NCBI GenBank assembly: GCA_016871215.1
Contig: VFZK01000003.1
Location: 1-41,547 of the forward strand
Reading direction: 5' to 3'
Source: Acidimicrobiia bacterium
GTDB lineage: Bacteria; Acidobacteriota; Terriglobia; Versatilivoradales; Versatilivoraceae
Length of the DNA: 41,547 bases
Shown: positions 17,439 through 27,707 of the stretch, one piece after another
Layout: each line of letters opens with the position of its first letter
How positions within the stretch are numbered: position 1 is the stretch's first letter
Notes under the pieces: model-generated
Database searches by the model: none
Seen by the model: the letters and a program-made list of their open reading frames with translations, nothing else
Told to the model about the DNA's origin: nothing
Position numbers and translations under genes: made by a program

Positions 17439-17854
17439 CGGAGCGCTCCTTTCAAGTCGCTTTTCACTAGGGTTCGCGAGCCGGGGGCCCTGTCGGCGGT
17501 CGCTCCAAGGCCCCGTCAAAGTCTCATAAGTCCTTGAATCGAGGTCGAGCCCATGCTAACGCGCGGGCTACTGATTTGGTCCACGCCGCTATTCATTAGC
17601 CCGACCGTAAGGGAGGGCTCACGACTTTGACGGGACCCCGGCGGTCGCTCTAAAAAGACCTTGAAACATACCACATCTCATATAGGATGACCGGAACAGC
17701 GTGCATTCCGTGCAGGTTCGTCAGAGTCGAGCCTCCTAGCAAGTGAGCTCTGAACGGTGCGTCAGAACGGTAACCCCGCGTCGGCCAGGGCTCCAAGTGA
17801 GCACGGCGAGCCAAGAGGCTCTGACGGAGCCGTTCAGAACGTGCTGGATATTCG
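17439..17854. other. Divergent intergenic region with nested palindromes
   Basis: 416 nt without a gene, between the RraA-like gene and the PSCyt1 gene. The left half carries the 17512-17634 element. The right half has two 8-bp inverted pairs in crossing order: CGTCAGAG (17719-17726) with CTCTGACG (17819-17826), and CTGAACGG (17750-17757) with CCGTTCAG (17830-17837). No convincing sigma70 promoter was found for 17855. Confidence 0.5.
17512..17634. repeat. Nested palindromic element flanked by 12-bp direct repeats
   Basis: Perfect 12-bp terminal inverted repeats CCCGTCAAAGTC (17512-17523) and GACTTTGACGGG (17623-17634) enclose GAGCCC/GGGCTC (17547-17552, 17615-17620) and GGGCT/AGCCC (17565-17569, 17598-17602). 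Outside, CGGCGGTCGCTC occurs at 17494-17505 and again at 17639-17650. The order suggests a small mobile palindrome or a hairpin-forming repeat family. Confidence 0.6.
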
Positions 17855-20803
17855 ATGGTCATGATCCGAGTCCGTCAAGTATTTCTTGCCGTGCTGGCCT
17901 TCGTGCAAACGATGGACAGCAGCTTTGCCAGCACAACGCAAACGAGCTCCGCTGCGGGATTGCAATTCGAAAAAGACGTGCTTCCCGTTTTTCGTCGAAA
18001 TTGCGTGCGCTGCCACGGGTCGCAGCAGACACTGCGCGACCTGGACTTGAGCAGTTTGGCAGGACTCCTGAAGGGTGCCGAGTCAGGCAAGGTCGTAATC
18101 CCGGGGAATGCCGAGGGAAGCAAGCTCTATCGGCTGCTTGCCGAGCGCCGGATGCCAATGGACCAGCCCAAAGCGCTGACGGACGGGGAGATCGAAATCG
18201 TCCGCCGCTGGATCCAAGCGATTGAGCCCCCGTCAACACCGGAACCTGCGGCTGCGAGTGAGACCGAGGTGGTGGCGCTGATGTGGATGCACTGTGCTCC
18301 CTGCCATGGAACCCGGCTGCAGGAAGCGGGGTTAGACCTGCGAATGCGAGCCTCGATGTTAAAGGGAGGGAACTCGGGTCCGGCGATCGTGCCTGGCCAT
18401 CCGGAGCGAAGTTTGCTTTTGAACAAGTTGCGCGAAGGACAGATGCCGCCACCCGCCCGGTATCAGGAAGCTAACGTTCGGCCGGTCGGGGTGCGCAGCG
18501 TGGATCGCTTGGCAGCGTGGATCGCCGCAGGAGCGCCCGAAGAGACCGAGATAACCGTCGAAACCAGGGGCGGGCGCGAGCCCTCGGTTTCAGACAGCGA
18601 CCGAGCGTTTTGGGCTTTTCAGCCACCGCGACCCATAGACCCACCGGTGGTGCGAGACGCGTCGCGCGTGCGTAATCCCATCGATGCGTTCATCCTGGGA
18701 AAGCTTGAGAAGCCAGGCCTGTCTTTGTCCATGGAAGCCGGCCGAGCGGCGCTGTTGCGCCGCGCTTGCCTCGACCTGACCGGCATGCCGCCCGAGCCGG
18801 AAGAAGTGCAAGCGTTCATCGATGATCCTGATCCCCAGGCCTATGACAAACAGGTGGACCGGCTGTTGGCGTCGTCGCGCTATGGGGAGCGCTGGGGCCG
18901 GTATTGGCTCGACTTGGCAGGTTATCGCGATCACCCACAGGCGTGGCGGTATCGCGACTACGTGATTCGTTCGTTCAATGCGGACAAGCCCTACGACCGC
19001 TTTCTGCTGGAACAGCTTGCAGGCGACGAACTGGCCGACTATGAAAACGTCCCGGTGCTGACGCCAGAACACTTGGACAATCTCATCGCCACGGGGTTTC
19101 TGCGGTTGGCCGATGATGCAACCGGTACTCGAGAGAGCAACTACCTGTCCGACCGAATGCAGGTGGTGGCCGATGCGGTGGAAATACTCGGGTCGGCAGT
19201 GATGGGTCTGACGATCGGATGTGCGCGCTGCCACAGCCACAAATTCGACCCGCTGCCGCAGCGCGACTACTACCGGCTCGTCGCGGCGCTGCAAGGGGCC
19301 TATGATATTTACGACTGGCTTCCACCAGCCTTTAGCGACGACCCAGCGCGCAAGATGCTGAACTTCGGCTATCGCTCGCTTCCCTACGTGGCGCCGGCCA
19401 CGAATCCGCTAAAACACGCGGATCTCGAAGCGGCGCGTAAGGCAGCGAACGATGCGTTGGACCGCCAGATCAAAGCCGAGCAAGATGCCCTCGCGCAAAT
19501 GGCCAAACCTCTGCGGGAACGGTTGCTCGAACGGCGCCTGGCAGCATTGCCGGCCGACCTGCATGAAGACCTGCGGACGATGCTGGCGACCCCGGCTAAG
19601 GAGCGCAACGCGTTGCAGAAGTATTTGGCTGAGAAGTTTGGCGCTGCGCTCGAAATCGAGCCCGAGGAACTGATGGCGCTGGATCCCAGTTACCGGCTGG
19701 CCGCTGAGCAGTCAGCGCGCCGGGTAACGACCCTGGAAGCCCGGAAGCAGCCGGAACCACTGTTGCGCGCGCTGTGGGACCGTGGCGAGCCTTCGCCAAC
19801 GTTCGTCTTACAGCGCGGCGACCCGCTCGTCCCTGGCCAGCGGGTCAACGCCGGCGTACCGGCAGTGTTAACCGACGGTAAAACGCCGTTCGTCGACAGA
19901 CCGCCTTGGCCCGGCGCAAAGAAGACCGGACGCCGCGTGGCGCTGGCGCGCTGGCTTGCCGACCCCAAGCACCCGCTCACCGCGCGAGTTATGGTGAACC
20001 GGATCTGGAAGCATCATTTCGGTGAAGGAATCGTGAAGACGCTGGCCGATTTTGGCCGTGCGGGAACTCCACCGTCCCACCCCGAGTTGCTGGATTGGCT
20101 TGCGCAAGAATTCGTGCGGTGCGGTTGGAGCCTCAAGTCCATGCATCGGCTCATGATGACCTCGAGCACCTACCAGCAGGCCTCGAGAGTCACCGCCGAG
20201 CATGAGAAGCGCGACCCGGCAAATGCGCTTTGGTCGCGAATGCCGCTGCAGCGCATGGACGCCGAAGCACTCTACGACAGCCTCCTGGCCGTGTCCAAGC
20301 GCCTGGACGAAACGCTCTACGGACCACCCGATGCCGTCACGACACGCAAAGACGGGCTGTCCATTCCGGCCGAATCGGAGAAGGGCTGGCGGCGCAGCAT
20401 CTACCTGCGGCAGCAGCAACGCTTTGGGCGCGGTGTGCCCAGCTTGCTTGAGGCGTTCGATTTCCCGCAGATGGCTCCCAATTGCACCGAGCGGATCGAA
20501 TCGACCGTCGCCACTCAGGCGTTGCATCTGCTCAACGATGCGATGGTGCGAAGACTGGCCGCGTCACTGGCTCAGCGGGTGCGTGCGGAGGCCGGCAACG
20601 ATTCCGAACGGCAGATTGAACGCGCCTATTTGATTACCGTCAGCCGGCTCCCGACGCGAGAAGAACGCCTTGCGAGTCGCGAGATTCTTAGGCAGCTGGA
20701 GATCGCGTGGGCGCAAGAGCGCAAACCAGAGCAGGCTCAGCATGCTTTGGAAACCCTCTGCCACACCCTGATCAACTCCAGCGCCTTTGTCTACATTGAT
20801 TAG
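17855..20803 (+). CDS. PSCyt1 (x2)-DUF1549-DUF1553 cytochrome-type surface protein
   Basis: 982 aa with an N-terminal signal (VFLAVLAFVQTMDSSFAS). Two PSCyt1 haem-c modules carry CVRCH (about C50-H54) and CAPCH (about C147-H151). The DUF1549 (PSCyt2) domain follows and has a third CARCH near 456-460 within MGLTIGCARCHSHKFDPL. A Lys/Glu/Ala-rich linker (about 525-620) leads to DUF1553 (PSD1), with RVMVNRIWKHHFGEG and LMMTSSTYQQ. These proteins are exported, are abundant in Planctomycetes, Verrucomicrobia and Solibacter-type Acidobacteriota, and are almost always paired with DUF1501 proteins, as here; their chemistry is not established. An ATG at 17861 is an alternative start; neither has a clear ribosome site. 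Confidence 0.92.
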   Translation: MVMIRVRQVFLAVLAFVQTMDSSFASTTQTSSAAGLQFEKDVLPVFRRNCVRCHGSQQTLRDLDLSSLAGLLKGAESGKVVIPGNAEGSKLYRLLAERRMPMDQPKALTDGEIEIVRRWIQAIEPPSTPEPAAASETEVVALMWMHCAPCHGTRLQEAGLDLRMRASMLKGGNSGPAIVPGHPERSLLLNKLREGQMPPPARYQEANVRPVGVRSVDRLAAWIAAGAPEETEITVETRGGREPSVSDSDRAFWAFQPPRPIDPPVVRDASRVRNPIDAFILGKLEKPGLSLSMEAGRAALLRRACLDLTGMPPEPEEVQAFIDDPDPQAYDKQVDRLLASSRYGERWGRYWLDLAGYRDHPQAWRYRDYVIRSFNADKPYDRFLLEQLAGDELADYENVPVLTPEHLDNLIATGFLRLADDATGTRESNYLSDRMQVVADAVEILGSAVMGLTIGCARCHSHKFDPLPQRDYYRLVAALQGAYDIYDWLPPAFSDDPARKMLNFGYRSLPYVAPATNPLKHADLEAARKAANDALDRQIKAEQDALAQMAKPLRERLLERRLAALPADLHEDLRTMLATPAKERNALQKYLAEKFGAALEIEPEELMALDPSYRLAAEQSARRVTTLEARKQPEPLLRALWDRGEPSPTFVLQRGDPLVPGQRVNAGVPAVLTDGKTPFVDRPPWPGAKKTGRRVALARWLADPKHPLTARVMVNRIWKHHFGEGIVKTLADFGRAGTPPSHPELLDWLAQEFVRCGWSLKSMHRLMMTSSTYQQASRVTAEHEKRDPANALWSRMPLQRMDAEALYDSLLAVSKRLDETLYGPPDAVTTRKDGLSIPAESEKGWRRSIYLRQQQRFGRGVPSLLEAFDFPQMAPNCTERIESTVATQALHLLNDAMVRRLAASLAQRVRAEAGNDSERQIERAYLITVSRLPTREERLASREILRQLEIAWAQERKPEQAQHALETLCHTLINSSAFVYID

Positions 20804-20825
20804 CCTGGGTGAGGAGGTGGAAACC

Positions 20826-22334
20826 ATGGCAGAGTGCACCAACAATCGTGACTCTGATCTCTTCACCCGCCGCAGTTTCTTCGGCCAGATGCCGCTCGGG
20901 ATCTATGCAGCCGCCCTCACGCATCTATTGGGTCGAGACCTCAGGAGCAGCTCGGGCCTGACCGAGGCCAAAGCTCGGGAGGGTCGGTTCGATCTGAACC
21001 CACGGCCTCCACATTTCACCCCAAAAGCGAAAGCGGTCATCGAACTGTTCATGAACGGCGGTCCCAGCCAGATGGACTTGTTCGACCCCAAGCCCGTCTT
21101 GGACAAACATCACGGAGAACCTTACCTTCACAAGCTCAACTCAGGCGAAGTCGCCGATCCTCATCAGGCTGGCGGACTGCTGCGCAGCCCCTTCCGCTTC
21201 GCCCAGCACGGAGAATCTGGAATCTGGCTGTCAGAAGTGCTGCCCCACCTGGCGCAGCAAGTAGATCAGATCGCGGTGATCCGTTCGATGCACACCACCA
21301 GCAACGTGCATCCGATGGCCACCAAGATCTTCCATACGGGCCGCAGCGTGGCTGGTCGAGCGACTCTGGGCTCCTGGGTCGTCTATGCCCTGGGCAACGA
21401 AAGTCAGAACCTGCCAGCGTTTGTGGTGCTCGACGATCCGCTCGGGCTGCCAGTCGATGGAACGACAGGGTGGCAATCTGGCTTTCTGCCTCCGGTTTTT
21501 CAAGGCACGCGCATGCGAGCCGAGGGTTCGCCCATCCTGAACCTGCAACCCGAAGAGGACCAGCCCGCCAAGGTGGCAGCGTTGCAGCGGGATCTGCTCC
21601 AGCGCCTGGACCGAATCCACCGGGCAGACCGCCCACGGCAACTGAGGCTGGAGGCGCGCATGGCGAGCTACGAACTGGCGGCACGCATGCAGCTCACTGC
21701 CAGCAACGCTCTAGACTTGAGCCAGGAAAGTCCGCAGACGCTCGCGATGTACGGCGTAGGCGAGAAGGCGGTGTATCATGGCCGCCTGCACCCCATCGAA
21801 GGCAAAGACTCCTATGCGCGACGCTGCATCATGGCGCGGCGCTTGGTCGAGCGGGGCGTACGCTTTGTGCAAATCATGATCAATTCGCAGCACTGGGACA
21901 CTCACTCGCACGGAGAGAATGACCTGCGCGCGGCCTGCGAAAAGACTGACAAGCCCGTGGCTGCGTTGCTCAAAGACCTGAAGCAACGCGGACTGCTGGA
22001 CAGCACGCTGGTGATCTGGGCAGGAGAGTTCGGACGTCTGCCCATTTCGCAGTTCCAGGCAGGCGCTAACTCGGAGCCTGGCCGTGATCACAACCAGCAT
22101 GCGTTCAGTTTGTGGATGGCCGGCGGTGGCATCAAAGGTGGCACGGTCTACGGAACCACCGACGAGATTGGCTACAAAGTCGCCGAAAACCCAGTCAGCG
22201 TTGCTGATTTTCACGCGACCGTTCTTCATCTCTTGGGTTTGCACCACGAAGACCTGTTTTTCGAACGTAGTGGCTTTAAGGAGAGAATCACCTTTACGGA
22301 GACGCCCCGCATCGTCCGCGAAGTCCTTGCATGA
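20826..22334 (+). CDS. DUF1501 protein with Tat signal (sulfatase-like fold)
   Basis: 502 aa; the ATG at 20826 has a strong AGGAGGTG about 7 nt ahead, and the gene starts 22 nt after the PSCyt gene stop. The N-terminus TRRSFFGQMPLGIYAAAL is a twin-arginine signal. Family motifs are AVIELFMNGGPSQMDLFDPK, SEVLPHLAQQVDQIAVIRSM, ARRLVERGVRFVQIMINSQHWDTH, LVIWAGEFGRLP, GRDHNQHAFSLWMAGGGIKGG. The arrangement of Asp/His residues resembles the alkaline phosphatase/sulfatase superfamily, so a hydrolase role is likely; the substrate is unknown. It forms a pair with the upstream haem protein. Confidence 0.93.
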   Translation: MAECTNNRDSDLFTRRSFFGQMPLGIYAAALTHLLGRDLRSSSGLTEAKAREGRFDLNPRPPHFTPKAKAVIELFMNGGPSQMDLFDPKPVLDKHHGEPYLHKLNSGEVADPHQAGGLLRSPFRFAQHGESGIWLSEVLPHLAQQVDQIAVIRSMHTTSNVHPMATKIFHTGRSVAGRATLGSWVVYALGNESQNLPAFVVLDDPLGLPVDGTTGWQSGFLPPVFQGTRMRAEGSPILNLQPEEDQPAKVAALQRDLLQRLDRIHRADRPRQLRLEARMASYELAARMQLTASNALDLSQESPQTLAMYGVGEKAVYHGRLHPIEGKDSYARRCIMARRLVERGVRFVQIMINSQHWDTHSHGENDLRAACEKTDKPVAALLKDLKQRGLLDSTLVIWAGEFGRLPISQFQAGANSEPGRDHNQHAFSLWMAGGGIKGGTVYGTTDEIGYKVAENPVSVADFHATVLHLLGLHHEDLFFERSGFKERITFTETPRIVREVLA

Positions 22335-22513
22335 AGCAGGCCTGAGCGCAGCCAGAGGCTCTCTGAAGTTCTCTGACCAACGCGCTGGCCCAGGCAAAGC
22401 CCTGCTGACGCCAGGCGTACTGACTTGACGTTGGGCGGAGGTTTGGGAACCCGGCCGCCAGGAAGCGGTCGGAATTCGCTCGGGTGGACGGAGCTTGGCC
22501 TAAGGAGAATCGT

Positions 22514-23512
22514 GTGAAACTCGGAGTCAACTCCTATTTTCTGTTGCGCTGGTTCGGATTTGAAGAAGCGCTCCAATTCGTTCAAAGCCAGGGTGTGACC
22601 GCCATCGAAATCGCCGTCGACGAATCCGAACAGACCCGCCGTTTCTGCGATGTGGACGCGCTCTTGGCTGACCGAGACGCGCTTCATCGCTGGCTCGATG
22701 TTTTGCAAAGCCATGGTCTCGCCATCAGCGCGTTTTGTGCCCATGGCGACCCGCTGTCTCCAGACAGAGATGTGGCGAACGCCTACACCCAATTCTTTCG
22801 AAAGGTGTGCCAGCTCGCAGAAGCCGCCAAGGTCGACCGAATCGTCGTGATCAGCGGCATTCCAGAAGGCGCCGCCGGCGAGATCTCCCGCTGTTGGGTG
22901 GTCGACTCCGCTCGCGCGTCCAACCGCAACATTCTGCGCTGGCAGTGGGAACAACGCCTAGTTCCCTACTGGCAGCAGCAGGCCAAGGTCGCACGCGACC
23001 ATGGATGCCTGATTTGCGTCGAGCCTCAGATTGGAGAATTGGTTTACTCGCCAGGCACGCTGATGAAACTTCGCCAAGCCATTGGACCGGTGATCGGCTG
23101 CAACCTCGATCCTTCCCACATGTTCGTGCAGCAAATCGACCTGTTCGAAGCGATCCGCTTCCTCGGAAACGCGATCTATCACGTACACATCAAGGATACG
23201 CGTTTCGACACTGCCAGGCTGAAGCTGCAGGGCATCCTCGACAACACGTCCTACCTGCGGCCTGAAGAGCGGTCCTGGATGTTTACGATTGTCGGCTGGG
23301 GGCACGACCAGCGATTCTGGGAGGACTTCGTGACCACACTCCGTTTCGCCGGTTACGAAGGCTCTCTTTCCATCGAAATGGAAAGCGAGTACATCAGCGT
23401 CAAAGAGGGTCTGGAAAAATCCATCGCATTCCTGAAGCCGCTCGTCCTGCAGGAGCCGCCAGGCACCAAGTGGTGGCAGCATGCCGGGCTCGGTACATTC
23501 GAGGAGGACTAA
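22514..23512 (+). CDS. Sugar phosphate isomerase/epimerase-type TIM barrel
   Basis: 332 aa from a GTG at 22514 with AAGGAG 6 nt ahead; the frame opens earlier at 22484 without support. It belongs to the xylose isomerase-like/AP-endonuclease-2 superfamily. Visible metal-site elements are LICVEPQIGELVYS, VIGCNLDPSHMFVQQ and YHVHIKDTRF, followed by the late GYEGSLSIEMESEY strand, giving the E-D-H-E pattern. The enzyme could isomerise or epimerise a keto-sugar, inosose or related polyol. Its TAA stop abuts the ATG of the next gene, indicating translational coupling. Confidence 0.88.
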   Translation: MKLGVNSYFLLRWFGFEEALQFVQSQGVTAIEIAVDESEQTRRFCDVDALLADRDALHRWLDVLQSHGLAISAFCAHGDPLSPDRDVANAYTQFFRKVCQLAEAAKVDRIVVISGIPEGAAGEISRCWVVDSARASNRNILRWQWEQRLVPYWQQQAKVARDHGCLICVEPQIGELVYSPGTLMKLRQAIGPVIGCNLDPSHMFVQQIDLFEAIRFLGNAIYHVHIKDTRFDTARLKLQGILDNTSYLRPEERSWMFTIVGWGHDQRFWEDFVTTLRFAGYEGSLSIEMESEYISVKEGLEKSIAFLKPLVLQEPPGTKWWQHAGLGTFEED

Positions 23513-24262
23513 ATGGCAGTCAACGTAGAGTGGGTGGGACATGCCTGTTTCCGGGTATGGCGTGACGGCGGTCCAACGATCGTGATGGACCCTTACGATC
23601 TGGCAACGCTGGAGAAGTTCGGCCTGCCGAAAGGCAGCCCCCAACTGGAGGGCGACATCGTCATCGTGAGTTCTTTGACCGACAAGGCTCACGGAGAGCC
23701 GGCTCGCGTTCGAGGCACGCCGCGCGTTGTCAATGCGCTCGACGTGGCCCTGCGCCGCTCGGAAGCGGAAATCGATGGCAGCCGGCTAATTGCTGTACCC
23801 GCGGCTGAAGCGCCCCACCATCCGGATGGCCCACAAGACAACGCACTCTACGCCTTGCAGGTAGGAGGACTCTGGGTAATGCACATGGGCGATTTGGGGT
23901 ACGGACTATCCGCTGAAGAGTTGGCTCCGTTTCGGGATCACTGCGACGTGTTGCTCGCCCTGGTCGGTGGCGGTCTCACGATCCCGCTCGCTGATCTCGA
24001 CTTCGTGATCGACTACCTCAAGCCCAAGTGGATCGTTCCGATGCACTACGAACTGCCACCCTTGAGGGCCAAAATGCTGCCGGTCGGAGACTTCCTGGCC
24101 CGGCATGCGCAGCATCCGCTGGTCTACCCGCGCCGTAGTGCGGTGAAGTTCCCGCTCGAGACACCTGGCATGGGAAGCCCCGTGATTCTTGTGCTTGAGC
24201 CGTCAGGCTACCGCGCGGAGCCCCAAAGCCAGCTGGAGACCGTTTCCGCAGCCGGGGCTTGA
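23513..24262 (+). CDS. MBL-fold (UlaG-like) protein with incomplete metal site
   Basis: 249 aa; the ATG directly follows the stop of the isomerase gene and GAGGAGG lies 4-6 nt ahead. The fold signature WVGHACFRVW...IVMDPYD at the N-terminus and IVPMHYE at the C-terminus match UlaG-type metallo-beta-lactamase-fold hydrolases. The usual THxHxDH zinc motif is replaced by VSSLTDKAHG, so at least two first-site ligands are missing. The later HMGDLGYG and APHH segments persist. It may be a mono-metal enzyme or a non-catalytic partner of the isomerase. Cytoplasmic; no signal peptide. Confidence 0.82.
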   Translation: MAVNVEWVGHACFRVWRDGGPTIVMDPYDLATLEKFGLPKGSPQLEGDIVIVSSLTDKAHGEPARVRGTPRVVNALDVALRRSEAEIDGSRLIAVPAAEAPHHPDGPQDNALYALQVGGLWVMHMGDLGYGLSAEELAPFRDHCDVLLALVGGGLTIPLADLDFVIDYLKPKWIVPMHYELPPLRAKMLPVGDFLARHAQHPLVYPRRSAVKFPLETPGMGSPVILVLEPSGYRAEPQSQLETVSAAGA

Positions 24263-24269
24263 GGCCAAG

Positions 24270-24290
24270 CGTTGCCGAACAGCGGCAGCG
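24270..24290 (+). terminator. Candidate terminator after the MBL-fold gene
   Basis: Eight-base-pair stem CGTTGCCG/CGGCAGCG (one G-U pair in plus-strand RNA), 5-nt loop, then a T-rich tail TCGCTTTGTTCT. It lies between the convergent MBL-fold and CBM9-like genes. Confidence 0.45.
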
Positions 24291-24310
24291 TCGCTTTGTT
24301 CTACCAGGGA

Positions 24311-24970
24311 CTACGGATTGACGAATTCAAAGCGCCCAAACGAAAAGGGAATGTGGAAGTCGGGTTCAACCACGTTCGGGTTTACCCAGGCCTGCCACAG
24401 CATCTTCAGCTCTCCAGTCTTGAGCAAACTGAAATCTGCCCTGTAGACACCCGTGATCCATTCGAATCCAGAACTTGAGAATGGGAAACCCAACTCCTTC
24501 ATCGATTGGAACGGGATCGCGAGCTCGACCACGTATCCGTCCTGCCGCATAGCAGTCGCCACGCGCAACTCTGCCAGCTTCCAACCGAAATCGAACTTGC
24601 GGTGGTAGTGGGCTCGGTAATCCAATACGAGTCCTTGAGGGTCGATTTCGAAGCAGTAATACTCCTTCAGCTCTGGGTCGAGTGCGAAGAACATCTCGAC
24701 CCGATCGTGGTCGACCACGGCCATTTTCCCTTGGTGCGCCGGGTCGGTTCGGGTGACCACATCCCCGTCCCAAACGCGAAACGCGCCGTAAAGGTAAGCG
24801 TCATCCCAAAGAAAGCGGCACTCGGTGGCTTGCACCTCGTCCCGGCTCCACGGCAGGGTCAGCTCGGGAAGCAGCAGCGCTTTCGCCCAAGCTGCCTCAT
24901 CCAGTGAACCGTCTACGTTTACTTTTTCTGTGGTGCGCAGCACGCGATAGGAAGCATTCTTGGAATCCAT
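24311..24970 (-). CDS. Carbohydrate-binding family 9-like protein
   Basis: 219 aa from the ATG at 24970, with GGAG 4-5 nt ahead; longer frames begin at 25012 and 25069 but lack such a site. The sequence has the CBM9-like/DOMON-type pattern: VNVDGSLDEAAWAKA, TECRFLWDDAYLYGAFRVWD, DHDRVEMFFALDPE, YYCFEIDPQGLVLDYRAHY, YVVELAIPFQSM and WITGVYRADFS. No signal peptide is visible, unlike many family members, so it may be cytoplasmic or use another export route. It is divergent from a sialidase-fold gene, suggesting a shared glycan theme. Ligand unknown. Confidence 0.8.
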   Translation of the reverse strand: MDSKNASYRVLRTTEKVNVDGSLDEAAWAKALLLPELTLPWSRDEVQATECRFLWDDAYLYGAFRVWDGDVVTRTDPAHQGKMAVVDHDRVEMFFALDPELKEYYCFEIDPQGLVLDYRAHYHRKFDFGWKLAELRVATAMRQDGYVVELAIPFQSMKELGFPFSSSGFEWITGVYRADFSLLKTGELKMLWQAWVNPNVVEPDFHIPFSFGRFEFVNP

Positions 24971-25092
24971 AGCACTCCACGGTTGCCTGGGACTGTCGCC
25001 CAGGAACTTCATTGTTGGCAGGATTTGGGGCCGTCGTGCGGCAGACAGCTCCCTGAAAAAAGACTGCACGCCGACGGAACGGGCTCTGGGAT

Positions 25093-25121
25093 TTGGATTG
25101 TAGGTCCTTCCCCGCTAGAAT
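25093..25121 (+). promoter_or_regulatory. Candidate promoter for the second sialidase-fold gene
   Basis: TTGGAT (25093-25098), 17-nt spacer, TAGAAT (25116-25121). The -10 has five of six consensus bases; the -35 keeps only TTG. It sits 66 nt upstream of the ATG at 25187. Confidence 0.35.
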
Positions 25122-25186
25122 ATCGTCCGCCGACAGTTTATGCTAACTTCCGTTACACTTGCCAGAAAGAGACCGAGAGGTATGCG

Positions 25187-26299
25187 ATGATCGAACTGAT
25201 TGAGAGCCACGTCGTCTACGAGAATCCCAAGCCCAAAGTGCGCAGCCGGCATGGCTATTTCCCAGGTGTCGTGCAGCTCCCTTCCGGAGAACTGCTCGCT
25301 CTTTTCGTCATGGGCGAAGCGTTCGAATCCGCTGACCAGTCGACCTACGTTTCCCGGTCCGGGGATTTGGGAAAAACCTGGCGGCTGCAGGGACCTTTGT
25401 ACAACAAGTGCCTGGACCCTCTTCCCACGAGCGACTACTTCAAGCCACAGGTGCTGAAAGACGGAAGTCTGATCGCGTTGGGATACCGATTCCACCGGCA
25501 CGATCCTGAGCAGCCCATTGCGATCGAAGAAACCGACGGCGCGCTGCCCGGAGATGATGTTGTTTCGTTTTCTGACGATGGGGGCCGCACCTGGAATGCG
25601 CCTCGCGTCATCGAGAGAAGTATTCCAGAGTTGTTGGAGATTGCCAGCCGCTGCCTGCAATTGTCGTCTGGCGACATCGTCGCTACGGCTGGACTCTTCA
25701 GGCTGCCGGATGGAAGTAATCCCAGCGGCCAGTTTGGCGTGTTCCTGCGCAGCCAAGACGGTGGCAAGACTTGGAACGACCGCGTACGCTTCTATGAGGC
25801 TCCCAGCAAGACCGTGGCGGCTTACGAGTCCCACGTCTGCGAAATGCAGCCGGGGCGGCTGGTGGCCATCTGTTGGGCTTTGGATATGGCGACCGGGCAA
25901 CATCTGCCCAACCAGGTCACGGTCTCACATGACTATGGCTACCACTGGTCCACGCCGATCAACACGGGTCACACAGGACAATCGTCGAACCTGCTGTACC
26001 TGGGCGGGGATCGCCTGCTGAGCATCCATTGCCATCGAGGCCACGATGTCGGCATGTATGTGAGGCAGATCGACTTCAGCGGCGACCGCTGGAGACCCGT
26101 CGAGGAAAGCAACATCTGGGGAACATCGATCGGCCAGCAAACGCGAGACGGACAGAAGTTTCACGAATTCGCCAGCTCCATCCGCTTTGGCCAAGCCTCA
26201 TTGTTACGCCTGAGCAATGCGGACATCCTCGCCACCCACTGGTGCGTTCTCGACGGTCAAGGAAAGATCGTGACTCACCGGCTTCGAGTCACCGGCTGA
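25187..26299 (+). CDS. Sialidase-fold (BNR/Asp-box) protein, no signal peptide
   Basis: 370 aa from the ATG at 25187, with GAGAGG 6 nt ahead; the frame extends 68 codons upstream over the neighbouring gene's start without family similarity. Asp-box motifs or variants are SRSGDLGKTW, SDDGGRTW, SQDGGKTW and SHDYGYHW, in a propeller of the sialidase superfamily. There is no hydrophobic N-terminus, so it appears cytoplasmic, in contrast to the exported homologue at 14998. True sialidase catalytic residues are not assignable by eye; it may be a glycoside hydrolase of another specificity or a binding protein. Confidence 0.83.
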   Translation: MIELIESHVVYENPKPKVRSRHGYFPGVVQLPSGELLALFVMGEAFESADQSTYVSRSGDLGKTWRLQGPLYNKCLDPLPTSDYFKPQVLKDGSLIALGYRFHRHDPEQPIAIEETDGALPGDDVVSFSDDGGRTWNAPRVIERSIPELLEIASRCLQLSSGDIVATAGLFRLPDGSNPSGQFGVFLRSQDGGKTWNDRVRFYEAPSKTVAAYESHVCEMQPGRLVAICWALDMATGQHLPNQVTVSHDYGYHWSTPINTGHTGQSSNLLYLGGDRLLSIHCHRGHDVGMYVRQIDFSGDRWRPVEESNIWGTSIGQQTRDGQKFHEFASSIRFGQASLLRLSNADILATHWCVLDGQGKIVTHRLRVTG

Positions 26300-26415
26300 A
26301 CGATCGCTCCAGCTTCGGTCTCGGTTCGGTCGTGCTCGTCGTCAGCTTTTAGTTTCGACCAGCGCTGCGATCGTTGAGTGCGTTGTTCGCACCGCGTTCG
26401 CTAGCAACCCATCGC

Positions 26416-27707
<1,292 letters not shown>

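Noticed and set aside
17821-17855. Possible promoter directly ahead of the PSCyt gene at 17855
   Set aside because: CTGACG and GATATT are 20 nt apart and both are poor matches; not strong enough to report.
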